From Treponema sp. (lineage in GTDB: Bacteria; Spirochaetota; Spirochaetia; Treponematales; Breznakiellaceae), in NCBI GenBank assembly GCA_031254385.1, contig JAIRUO010000171.1, positions 1-9,301 on the forward strand: DNA of 9,301 nt, written 5' to 3'. Numbering within the stretch: the first letter of the stretch is position 1; each line of letters starts with the position of its first letter. The notes beneath the pieces were generated by a model. It saw only the letters and a list, made by a program, of their open reading frames with translations. It did no database searches and was not told where the DNA came from. Below are positions 1-6,922 of this stretch, one piece after another. A program made the position numbers and the translations under genes.

Positions 1-150
1 AAAAACGCCAGCCCAGTTCATTCCAGTCGCAGACAGGATGTTAGGATTGACAAACATAATGTACGCCATGGTAAAAAAGGTCGTCAAACCCGCAAGTATC
101 TCTGTGCGGATATTTGATCCTTTTTCCTTAATCCCAAAAAATTTGTCCAT
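1..150 (-). CDS. NCS2/AzgA-type purine permease, N-terminal fragment
   Basis: Partial gene cut by the left edge; the first 50 residues are visible. It begins MDKFFGIKEKGSNIRTEI and continues into a first hydrophobic helix with the pattern AGLTTFFTMAYIMFVNP, which is characteristic of the AzgA/PbuG branch of NCS2 transporters (adenine, guanine or hypoxanthine permeases, normally about 430-480 residues with many TM helices). Known role of the family: proton-coupled uptake of purine bases across the inner membrane. The ATG at 148-150 is supported by a strong Shine-Dalgarno AAGGAGG (complement of 156-162) placed five bases upstream. A good promoter lies just beyond it (178-206). Substrate specificity cannot be decided from this fragment. 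It is divergent from infA and unrelated to the Bat operon. Confidence 0.9.
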   Translation of the reverse strand, partial: MDKFFGIKEKGSNIRTEILAGLTTFFTMAYIMFVNPNILSATGMNWAGVF

Positions 151-177
151 AAAGACCTCCTTATAAACCTCTAGTTA

Positions 178-206
178 AGTATAGCAGGAACCGGATAAAA
201 CAGCAA
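178..206 (-). promoter_or_regulatory. Sigma70-like promoter of the purine permease
   Basis: On the minus strand the -35 element TTGCTG (complement of 201-206) is followed by a 17-base spacer and the -10 element TATACT (complement of 178-183). The TG of an extended -10 sits directly upstream (TGCTATACT). Transcription would start near 171, giving a leader of only about 20 nt that contains the Shine-Dalgarno site. That leaves no room for a purine riboswitch downstream of this promoter. Confidence 0.7.
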
Positions 207-262
207 GCGACCGTAAAATCATCAGTATTGATCATCTAAAACTTATAGATTTTTAGCCACAT

Positions 263-278
263 CCCCTGTGCCAAGGGG
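263..278. other. Short CCCC/GGGG hairpin in the divergent intergenic region
   Basis: CCCC (263-266) can pair with GGGG (275-278) across an 8-base loop, followed on the plus strand by CTTTTCTT. The stem is only four pairs and no gene ends just upstream on the plus strand, so it is unlikely to be a terminator. It might be an operator-like or incidental palindrome between the two divergent promoters. The rest of 151-326 is AT-rich and shows nothing else I can support. Confidence 0.2.
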
Positions 279-302
279 CTTTTCTTACTTAACAGAAAAT
301 AG

Positions 303-308
303 TATAAT
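303..308 (+). promoter_or_regulatory. Candidate -10 element of infA
   Basis: A perfect TATAAT lies at 303-308, 18 bases before the GTG start of infA. The -35 region (about 280-287, T-rich) is poor. Transcription from it would begin near 315, at the edge of the Shine-Dalgarno site, so the mRNA leader would be only about 12 nt. Confidence 0.5.
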
Positions 309-326
309 TTATATAAAGGAGTTCTT

Positions 327-551
327 GTGGCCAAAGAAGAAGCAATAGAAGTTGAAGGAGTTGTACGTGAAGCCCTGCCCAATACTATGTTCCGGGTGGA
401 ACTGGACAATCAGGCCGGGCACCTCATTTTAGCCCATCTTTCCGGAAAAATGCGCAAGCACTACATCAGGATAGTTCCAGGCGACCGTGTACGGATCGCC
501 CTGTCCCCCTATGATCTTAGCCGGGGCAGGATAATTTACCGCGAACGGTAA
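327..551 (+). CDS. infA: Translation initiation factor IF-1
   Basis: IF-1 is a small S1/OB-fold protein that binds the A site of the 30S subunit during initiation. The 74-residue product begins [13 protein letters not shown] and carries the IF-1 hallmark stretch [13 protein letters not shown] (residues 37-49), then PGDRV (51-55) and ends with the family-typical [13 protein letters not shown]. Family members are about 72 residues, so it is full length. The start is GTG at 327, chosen because AAGGAG (316-321) lies five bases upstream and because the MAKEE N-terminus matches the family. It runs alone on the plus strand, converging on the Smr gene with only 14 bases between the two stop codons. 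I recall infA also adjoining a MoxR/VWA cluster in Borrelia, so this neighbourhood may be conserved in spirochaetes. Confidence 0.97.
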   Translation: MAKEEAIEVEGVVREALPNTMFRVELDNQAGHLILAHLSGKMRKHYIRIVPGDRVRIALSPYDLSRGRIIYRER

Positions 552-565
552 TAACTAAATACTAA

Positions 566-982
566 TTACTTTAATAGTACCCAAGTCGCCCCGCTTCCCC
601 CCATGGATGTGCTATGTCCGCTTTGTCCGGCAATAGGGCAGCGCTCGATAAATTTTCCGGTTAAGACCTTGAGCACTCCGTCAATTTCGGAGTGGTTTCC
701 TTTGCCATGGATAATCAGGACTTTTTCATGGCCCAGGAACTTGCCCTTCTTGAAAAAATCATCCAGGGCTTCCCAGGCTTCGTCTTGGGAAAGGCCGTGA
801 AGATCGATTACGTCATCAGGCTTTTTTTGGAGCAACCTGCGGCGTTCCAGAGCCCTGGTCTCTAAAAGAGCCCTGTCCGGACGAGGGGCTTCGCTTCGGC
901 TTTTTTCAAGTGCGCTGTTTTGAGAGACCAGGACTCCGTCAGTTCTCCTGTCCCATTCATTGAGTATATCCTCGAAATTCAT
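566..982 (-). CDS. Smr-domain protein (small MutS-related)
   Basis: A 138-residue soluble protein with a charged N-terminal extension (residues 1-55, rich in E, R and D) and a C-terminal Smr domain (about 56-138). Diagnostic motifs are IDLHG (59-63) and IHGKG (91-95), with a GATWVLLK C-terminus typical of the fold. Known Smr domains, including the MutS2 C-terminus, nick or cleave DNA or RNA; the His and Asp of the DLHG motif and the HGxG motif are associated with activity. I chose ATG at 980-982 over one 45 bases further upstream: AAGGA (complement of 989-993) sits six bases before it and overlaps the stop of the preceding gene, whereas the longer form would intrude into that gene. It is the last gene of the MoxR-Bat operon, with 11 bases between stop and start. 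The target is unknown, and its link to the Bat proteins is only by position. Confidence 0.88.
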   Translation of the reverse strand: MNFEDILNEWDRRTDGVLVSQNSALEKSRSEAPRPDRALLETRALERRRLLQKKPDDVIDLHGLSQDEAWEALDDFFKKGKFLGHEKVLIIHGKGNHSEIDGVLKVLTGKFIERCPIAGQSGHSTSMGGSGATWVLLK

Positions 983-993
983 TCCATTTCCTT

Positions 994-2544
994 TTAATAA
1001 GGTATTACAGATTCCGCCGGAACCCAACCCGATCTTCCGTCAGAGGACTCAACATGAATCCATGCCCCTGGAGAAGACCTGATCGTAACCGCCTGGCCTT
1101 CATCAAAATGAAAAATAACAGCCCCTTCTGAATCCGGAATCCTGTATACTGGAGTGCTTATCAAAATTGCGGAACCGCCCGATTCCAGTCTTTTTTCTGA
1201 TGAAGAATCTTGGGATATTGCCAGTACGGTTATAGAATCGGTATCCCTTAAATATCCGGCCACGACTATCAGAAGAAAAAGTATACACGCCCCTCCCAGA
1301 ACTATCCTTATTATATGACTATAACCTTTAAGTTTCCTGGAAGTTACTTGAAACGCGATTACCGCAAGGATCGCTGCAATAATAAGAAGAAACAGAGGGT
1401 TTTTCACAAGACTCCGCGTTTCATCTGTTGAAAAATTCAGCCCCAGTTCTTCCTCCATATTCCGGCGCAGGGGAACGAGGGAAGCGCCGTAAATTTTGTC
1501 GCGCTCATTTCTGCGGATAAGAGCCAAAGCCCTGGCGTATTGGCCGCTTTCCCAAAGAAGGGTGGCCTGTGTCATAATGCCTTCATACTCCCTTTGGAAC
1601 GGGCGTAAAACTGTTTTTTCATTTTGAGGAAAAAAAGGCGCGTTATTATCCAGGGCGTTTTCTTCGTCTATAGAAGACTCAGGTGATAGGAAGTAGCTTT
1701 GACCAGAATGAAGCTCCGGCCTTATTGAACCGGCTTCCACAACGGATACAGCTATGCGGGGAATCTCAAGCCTTTCGCCCTCATGCTGGACAATTAGGGT
1801 ATTCAAAGTAAAGTTACCCTTTTCCAGCGGAATTATCCTGACAGGGTAACGGATAAGCCTGTCCGCTCCCGGCCCAAGAAAAGGCAATTCTTCCAGAATG
1901 CTGTTTTCCGGGATTCTGCCTCTAAATAAATTACTTGGCACAGGTTTGGCGGTATCCCAATTGGATAATAGCAGGGTCAATTCAATTGCGACTCCGGCGG
2001 TCATGACAGAGGGAATCCTTTCCCATCTTAATGAAGGGCTCACCTGTCTTTGGGGCTGAGAAGCAGCGAGAACTTGCACAGCGATTGGGGCGGTATTGTT
2101 TTGCCTAGCTCCGGCGGAAATCTGAAAAGACCCAAGAGTAAAATCGCCTGCCGCCATTACGCTAAACAAATATTCGACGGCTGTCCAGCGGTTGCTCTCT
2201 TCTAGGTCACTGTCCGTATCTTCAGTTGCACCGGGGCCGTACAGGCGGACACTGGTGCGAACCCGTTCCAGATAAAAGCCTTGCGGATAATAGGGAGGCC
2301 GAACAGAAACATCCTGGCTTTCGGGGTAATCAACTAAAAAAGTAACGGTCCAGGTACTGCCGGATACGGGACTGGCAGGTGTTACTTGAATGACAACATT
2401 GAGCCTTTCTACCCCCTCCTGTGCGTATAAATTAAAAACGCAAAAGAAAAACAGGAACATTACGCTAACAATATTTTTTGCAAGCATTGTTTTTAATAGT
2501 CCAAAGAATCTGAGCCAGAATCCCCGGCCCATTCGCTTTTCCAT
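994..2544 (-). CDS. batD: BatD-BatE-like fusion: Ig-like ectodomain, two TM helices, C-terminal SH3b
   Basis: 516 residues. A signal peptide with a long basic n-region (1-24) and hydrophobic core (25-38) probably ends at LYA/QE (41). Residues 45-270 form a beta-rich region of repeated Ig-like modules, as in BatD ('oxygen tolerance') proteins. Residues 318-365 look like a short helical TPR-type segment (WESGQYARALALI). TM helices follow at about 383-399 and 411-430, separated by a basic cytosolic loop. Residues 456-516 match a bacterial SH3b domain, with DEGQAVTI and a GWVPAESV ending. TPR plus two TM plus SH3b is the BatE layout of Bacteroidetes, so this looks like BatD joined to BatE. Start: AAGGAG (complement of 2553-2558) lies eight bases before ATG 2544; a later ATG (2487) has no such site. 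The gene overlaps the upstream one by 52 bases, which suggests translational coupling. Confidence 0.8.
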   Translation of the reverse strand: MEKRMGRGFWLRFFGLLKTMLAKNIVSVMFLFFFCVFNLYAQEGVERLNVVIQVTPASPVSGSTWTVTFLVDYPESQDVSVRPPYYPQGFYLERVRTSVRLYGPGATEDTDSDLEESNRWTAVEYLFSVMAAGDFTLGSFQISAGARQNNTAPIAVQVLAASQPQRQVSPSLRWERIPSVMTAGVAIELTLLLSNWDTAKPVPSNLFRGRIPENSILEELPFLGPGADRLIRYPVRIIPLEKGNFTLNTLIVQHEGERLEIPRIAVSVVEAGSIRPELHSGQSYFLSPESSIDEENALDNNAPFFPQNEKTVLRPFQREYEGIMTQATLLWESGQYARALALIRRNERDKIYGASLVPLRRNMEEELGLNFSTDETRSLVKNPLFLLIIAAILAVIAFQVTSRKLKGYSHIIRIVLGGACILFLLIVVAGYLRDTDSITVLAISQDSSSEKRLESGGSAILISTPVYRIPDSEGAVIFHFDEGQAVTIRSSPGAWIHVESSDGRSGWVPAESVIPY

Positions 2545-4139
2545 TGTTCCTGCTCCTTAAGGCGGAGATATTCGAATAACGTAGAGCTTGCTTCACTAAC
2601 AGTTACAGAACTGGTTGTCGTCTGCCCCGAAGAAGAAGCCGCTTCACTCTTGTCTGACTGGTTATACGACAGGGCCAGAAGGCTTAGTTCCAGATTTCGT
2701 TTGGCATCCAGCCGACTGCCGTCAATTTCCAGGGCATTGCGGAAATACTCCACAGCCGCAGAATAGTCCCCCTCTTCAAAATATATGATACCAGTATTAA
2801 GCTGCAAGCGGTAGTGCAATTCGCGGTGTTCCTTAGAATTTATAATTGTTTCTTCAGCTAATTCGTACCTGGAAAGAGCTGCGTTATTTTCTTCCATTGC
2901 GGAATAACAGAGACCCAGGCCGTATTCGGCATAAGGGGCCACATCATCATAATCCAGAGCCTTTAGATACGAAGTAATAGCTTCGTTATACCTCTGTCGG
3001 GAATGATAAAAATTCCCTTCCATAACCAGCAACTTACCTTGTACACCGGAACAGGATGAAATCATCAAAGAAAAAACGCATATCAGTCCAAGTAGTACCG
3101 CTTGTATCAGGGGAGTACGTTTCCTTCTAAAACCCATGAACCGTGAAACGCCAAAACTTACAAGGGCAAGTAAAACAAATAAAGGCCATTGGGGTATTGC
3201 TTCCCTGCGGAAGCCCGCTGCAGTCATTTCTGAAATAGACTCATAAAAATCCGCCATTAAAGGCGCGGCATCGTTTCGGCTTCCGTCAATATAAACGCCG
3301 CCGGTTTTGTTTGCAGCATTTTTTAGCGCATCAGGTTTCAACACGCTAATGACAGGAGCGCCGTCTCCATCCAGAAGCACACCACTGGGATTTTCCTGGC
3401 TTATGACCGCCGGAACCGTTGCACCCTGCTCCGACCCCAACGCAATCGCGGAAACGGTAATGTCGTTGTTACGCGCTCTGTTTACCGCTACGTCAAGGTT
3501 TCCTGTTAGGGTTTCACCGTCAGATAAAAGAACAATGCCAAGCCTTCTACTCAGGTTGTCCTTGAAACCTCCTGCCGCGGCATCCAGCAGGGATTCGAGG
3601 TTAGTGCCCGTACCAGTAAAAAAAGAAGCGCCCAGGCTGTCTATAAAATTCAATATGGCCTCGGTGTCGAATGTAAGAGGAACCATCAGCACTCCCCTTC
3701 CCTTTCCGGCTGCGATGCCTATGCGAATGTCACCCAGACGAAGGGCAATACCCTCGGCAATGGCCTTAGCGCGTTCCAGCCGCGAACTGTCTTCGTTCTG
3801 TCCCGGCAAAGGCGGACAATCACGCGCTTCCATGCTACGCGAAACGTCAAAGGCCAGGATCAAATCCAGGCCACGGCGCTGATCCGCAATCAGCCTGATT
3901 CCCCAGCGAGGCCCTGCCAGGCTAAAAACCAGCAGGACGAAAAAAAGCATAAAAAAGACATCGGAGAGCCTTATACGCAAAAGAAGTTTTTTCTTAAGCA
4001 ATTCCCGGTCTGCCGCTACCGATGACCCGGTAATAAAATCCACACCAAGCCTACGTTTTTTTTCCATGGCAACCAATATTAAAACAAGGGGAATCAAGAA
4101 AAACAGAAGGTAAAGATATTGGGGCGTATCAAAACTCAT
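2493..4139 (-). CDS. batB: BatB-BatC fusion: VWA domain membrane protein with C-terminal TPR
   Basis: 548 residues. Two N-terminal TM helices (about 5-24, 58-77) flank a very basic loop. A VWA domain (about 90-300) has an intact MIDAS: DVSRS (98-102), Thr in the TGTGT run (175-179), and LLSDGET (205-211). TM helices at about 317-334 and 344-361 follow, then a TPR region (about 365-490) with YNEAITSYLKAL and YSAAVEYFRNALE repeats, a Ser/Thr-rich linker (about 494-520) and an acidic tail. BatB (VWA) and BatC (TPR) are separate genes in Bacteroides, so this is a fusion. By the positive-inside rule both VWA and TPR lie in the periplasm. Oddity: the fourth helix and its RRKR front end in ISSC (360-363), like a lipoprotein signal peptide inside the chain. 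The start overlaps the batA stop as ATGA (4136-4139); the Shine-Dalgarno site is poor, so translation is probably coupled to batA. Confidence 0.87.
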   Translation of the reverse strand: MSFDTPQYLYLLFFLIPLVLILVAMEKKRRLGVDFITGSSVAADRELLKKKLLLRIRLSDVFFMLFFVLLVFSLAGPRWGIRLIADQRRGLDLILAFDVSRSMEARDCPPLPGQNEDSSRLERAKAIAEGIALRLGDIRIGIAAGKGRGVLMVPLTFDTEAILNFIDSLGASFFTGTGTNLESLLDAAAGGFKDNLSRRLGIVLLSDGETLTGNLDVAVNRARNNDITVSAIALGSEQGATVPAVISQENPSGVLLDGDGAPVISVLKPDALKNAANKTGGVYIDGSRNDAAPLMADFYESISEMTAAGFRREAIPQWPLFVLLALVSFGVSRFMGFRRKRTPLIQAVLLGLICVFSLMISSCSGVQGKLLVMEGNFYHSRQRYNEAITSYLKALDYDDVAPYAEYGLGLCYSAMEENNAALSRYELAEETIINSKEHRELHYRLQLNTGIIYFEEGDYSAAVEYFRNALEIDGSRLDAKRNLELSLLALSYNQSDKSEAASSSGQTTTSSVTVSEASSTLFEYLRLKEQEQWKSEWAGDSGSDSLDY

Positions 4140-5134
4140 AGGAAGGCCCCCAGCAGATTAATGCGTATAACGCGAGCTATCAAAATAAAAAAGAACGCGA
4201 CAATAATGAAGAAGCCGTGGAAAGCTTCTTTCCGCTGAATTACCCCGGTACGGCGCACTGTCATTTCCTCCTGATCGATCTGGGCAAAGGCAGATGTAAA
4301 AATGTTTGCTGAAATCGCTGGAATCCATGTTCCGCCTGCTTTAAGCGCAATATTCCGTAACGCCTCCGTATCGTAACGGGAGTCATAGACTCCGGTTCTC
4401 CTCATGCGCGTAACGGGATCAGTATAATCTATGGGAACTTCTCCACCTGAACCTACGCCTATTACCCAAAGAGAAACACCCATGCTGCCCAAGACAGCGG
4501 CTGCGGTTTCTGGAAGTATCGCGCCTGCGTTGTTTTCACCGTCTGTGATAAGAACAACAACCCGACGTGGAGCCGTAGACCGTGCGACATGCAGCGCAGC
4601 GATGCCTAGCCCCATACCCAGGGCGGTAGCGTCACCCAATTCACCAAGAACCAGCTCGTCCAGGCGCAGGAAAAAGGTCTCCCTGTCCGTGGTCGGAGGA
4701 ACCAGCAGGGCCGCATCCTCACCCACTGCCGCCAGGCCAAGCGCATCGGACGGACGTGCAAGGGCAAATTCCTTGACTAGTTCCCTAGATACGTCAAAGC
4801 GGCTGCGGCCGTTCATGTCCAGCGCCGCCATACTTGGGCTCACGTCAACCACGAAAAAAATATCAGCGCCGCGCTGGGTCAAAAGGGTTTCTGTATAGGA
4901 GAAGTGCGGCCCCGCAGCGGCTACAATAAGCAGAGCAGCACCTATTATTTCCATTGCCTGTAGGATTTTGACACCAAAGTTTAAGTTTACCGGCGCTTTA
5001 AAAGAAGCGCCTCCGGGTGGCCCCAAAGGCAGGATCAAGGTAAAAATAGATCTAAAATATCGGGGAAAAATAATAACAAGAATGATGAATAAGCCCAGGA
5101 CAAGCAAAAAGGGCCTGTCAAACGCCGCGCTCAT
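4136..5134 (-). CDS. batA: BatA-like VWA-domain membrane protein
   Basis: 332 residues from ATG 5134. TM helices at about 8-24 and 59-75 precede a VWA domain (about 90-290) with a complete MIDAS: DVSPS (97-101), Thr170 in GDAT, and ITDGE (196-200). A third TM helix (about 307-322) ends in a short basic cytosolic tail. MIDAS domains bind a divalent metal and a partner's acidic residue; in BatA they are paired with MoxR ATPases. The topology suggests a periplasmic VWA. I chose this start over one 45 bases earlier because GTGGAG (complement of 5141-5146) sits six bases upstream and the protein then begins MSAAFDRPFLL, the usual BatA-type N-terminus just before the first helix. It overlaps the end of the preceding gene by 17 bases and the next start by 4, so it is tightly coupled on both sides. 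Confidence 0.9.
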   Translation of the reverse strand: MSAAFDRPFLLVLGLFIILVIIFPRYFRSIFTLILPLGPPGGASFKAPVNLNFGVKILQAMEIIGAALLIVAAAGPHFSYTETLLTQRGADIFFVVDVSPSMAALDMNGRSRFDVSRELVKEFALARPSDALGLAAVGEDAALLVPPTTDRETFFLRLDELVLGELGDATALGMGLGIAALHVARSTAPRRVVVLITDGENNAGAILPETAAAVLGSMGVSLWVIGVGSGGEVPIDYTDPVTRMRRTGVYDSRYDTEALRNIALKAGGTWIPAISANIFTSAFAQIDQEEMTVRRTGVIQRKEAFHGFFIIVAFFFILIARVIRINLLGAFL

Positions 5135-6029
5135 GTTTTTCTCCACTTGTAATGTTTGTGATAAATGTTCCAAGCTCATCTAGAATGGCAAGAACATCAT
5201 TACGCGCCATACCGATTCCGCTAAAACGAAGCCTGTCCCATCTGCTGAATAAAGTACTAAGGCCGCTACTGCTTACTGCCACACGCTCCAGAGAAATAGT
5301 ATTGAATTCTGTTGGACTTAGAACGCGGCAGTCAATGCCGGTCATAAATGTCAAAAATTCCCTAAACTCTCCTGCAAGAAACGAAAACAGTTCTCTTGCG
5401 ACATCGTTATCGTTGTTTTCAGAGCCGTCAAATATTTTTTTAAGTTGCGTCGTAGTGTATTCAATAGAAGCAAGCAGCTTCCGCCGCCTCCGCTTGATCC
5501 GTAAGGGCTCAAGAAATTTATGCGCAAATATAAATCCTGCGATCCCAAGAATAAGAACCAGCAGTATGAGCCCTAGCGTGCCGTAAACCAAAAGACCTGT
5601 TCCCGGAAAAGCGAGAGGAAGCGCGGGCAGGGATATTGCCGTTTGATCAGGTGTGAGTATGGAAGCGATATTAATTTCAAGGCCGCCCAGGAACAAAGTC
5701 TCGTTTCCAGGAGCTTCCAATGCAAGGGGAGGCAAAACAAAAACACCGGGAGCATAAGAAACAAAATCCACTATAAAGCGTATATTGTTGTTCCGTTTCT
5801 CCAGCTCCATTCTGGTAATAACAAGGTTTTGTATTTTTGGGAATTCGCTTGCGGCATCTTTTACAAACGCTTCCGCCTGCGCAAAAGCAGGCCCTAGCTC
5901 TGCAATAAGGCGGCCTTTGTCGCCCACGTAAACAGTATGCGGCGAAAGGTAGCGAGTGTCTGGATAGAGAATTTCTTCCGCATGAATTAATGAAGCGCAG
6001 AATAACAGCGCGAGGAAAAGTTGTCTCAT
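5118..6029 (-). CDS. Single-pass membrane protein of the Bat operon, unassigned
   Basis: 303 residues with no family I can name with certainty; it occupies the position where DUF4381-like proteins occur in MoxR/VWA operons. Visible features: a signal peptide (1-17, cleavage near LIHA/EE); a beta-rich periplasmic region (about 18-145) with a PGVFVLPPLALEAPG segment resembling BatD-type strands; one TM helix (about 146-169); a strongly basic stop-transfer stretch KRRRRK (179-184); and a largely helical cytosolic domain (about 185-303) containing RELFSFLAGEFREFL and LSPTEF. This orientation (ectodomain outside, about 130 residues inside) would suit a link between the cytosolic MoxR/DUF58 pair and the periplasmic Bat proteins; that is inference. 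The ATG at 6027-6029 overlaps the DUF58 stop as TAATG, with AAAGGGG upstream. It overlaps batA by 17 bases. Confidence 0.85.
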   Translation of the reverse strand: MRQLFLALLFCASLIHAEEILYPDTRYLSPHTVYVGDKGRLIAELGPAFAQAEAFVKDAASEFPKIQNLVITRMELEKRNNNIRFIVDFVSYAPGVFVLPPLALEAPGNETLFLGGLEINIASILTPDQTAISLPALPLAFPGTGLLVYGTLGLILLVLILGIAGFIFAHKFLEPLRIKRRRRKLLASIEYTTTQLKKIFDGSENNDNDVARELFSFLAGEFREFLTFMTGIDCRVLSPTEFNTISLERVAVSSSGLSTLFSRWDRLRFSGIGMARNDVLAILDELGTFITNITSGEKHERGV

Positions 6030-6910
6030 TATGCCTGGCCCCTTTCCCAGTTTCTTCTGAAAAAACCAGCGATCGCGGCGGATGCGTCATCCACGGTGGA
6101 AAGGTTTAGACAGGCGGCCCCTGAGCGTCGGCAGATAGCCTCCCAAAGCTGTTGTCGGTTTTCGTGCCAGTTTGTCCAGGCTGACCGGAAACCGGTAAAC
6201 GCAGGGGAATGTACCGTCATTCCTGTTTCTGGATCTTCAAGGGTAAAAAAACCATCCAGGGGGATTTCCTTTTCTACAGGGCCGCAGATCCTTATAGCCA
6301 TTACGTCATGCTGCCGGGAAATATCAGCCATTTCATGTTCCCAGTTAAGGGAAAGAAAATCAGAAATAATGATGACAAGGCTCCTGCGCTTTAGCAAACG
6401 GCCCGCCCCTGCCAGGGCCGCGCCAAGGCCAGTGCCCTTTTCCAAGGGCCGATTTTCCAAAGCCGCGCTGACAAAGGCCATCGCATGAGACCTCCCCTTG
6501 CGCGGAGGAAAAATCCTGCGTATCTCTTTGTCAAAGAAAATCGCAGAAAGGCGCTGCCCCGACTGCTCTGCGGAAAAAGCGACAAGGGCAGCGGCAAGCA
6601 CCCCCTGTTCATAATGGTTCAGTTCCGAACCGCCGCTCGTGTGCATAGAGGCCGAGGTATCCAGAATTATGCAAACCGTCATCTCTCTTTCTTCGCGGTA
6701 CATTTTTACATAAGGGATACCAAAACGTGCACTGACATTCCAGTCAATGGAACGCGCATCATCCTCGGCCTCGTAGCGTCTTACTTCGTCAAATTCTATA
6801 CCCTGGCCCTTAAACACGGAACGGTAACTCCCGGATAGAAGATCAGTCGCAAGGCCGCGGGCCAAAAGGGGGAAAGGTGCAATCTTAGCGAGTAACTCCG
6901 CACGATCCAT
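6029..6910 (-). CDS. DUF58-family protein (VWA-like, MoxR-associated)
   Basis: 293 residues, no signal peptide or TM helix, so probably cytosolic. The N-terminal part has the DUF58 signature: GSYRSVFKGQGIEFDEVRRY (27-46), then EDDARSIDWNVSAR (49-62). It leads into a VWA-like fold with a MIDAS-type DTSAS (84-88) and IISDF (181-185). DUF58 genes directly follow moxR in most Bat-type operons, and the protein is thought to act with the ATPase, though its biochemical role is not established. Starting at ATG 6910 leaves 12 bases after the moxR stop. No clear Shine-Dalgarno sequence is visible there, so translation may depend on ribosomes finishing moxR. The C-terminal end overlaps the next start by one base. 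Length and motifs indicate an intact gene. Confidence 0.93.
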   Translation of the reverse strand: MDRAELLAKIAPFPLLARGLATDLLSGSYRSVFKGQGIEFDEVRRYEAEDDARSIDWNVSARFGIPYVKMYREEREMTVCIILDTSASMHTSGGSELNHYEQGVLAAALVAFSAEQSGQRLSAIFFDKEIRRIFPPRKGRSHAMAFVSAALENRPLEKGTGLGAALAGAGRLLKRRSLVIIISDFLSLNWEHEMADISRQHDVMAIRICGPVEKEIPLDGFFTLEDPETGMTVHSPAFTGFRSAWTNWHENRQQLWEAICRRSGAACLNLSTVDDASAAIAGFFRRNWERGQA

Positions 6911-6922
6911 TTTTTATCCGTA

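Noticed and set aside
983..1027. Longer N-terminus for the Smr protein
   Set aside because: The extra 15 codons overlap the end of batD, and the downstream ATG at 982 has its own Shine-Dalgarno site.
3307..3882. Plus-strand open frame of 191 codons
   Set aside because: It lies wholly antisense to the VWA domain of the BatB-BatC gene, has a low-complexity Ser/Arg/Pro composition and no recognisable domain.
4431..4898. Plus-strand open frame of 155 codons
   Set aside because: Antisense to the batA MIDAS region, Ser/Arg/Thr-rich, typical of a shadow frame.
5135..5179. Longer N-terminus for BatA
   Set aside because: The ATG at 5134 has GTGGAG six bases upstream and gives the usual family start; the extension overlaps the upstream gene further and adds an unusual polar leader.
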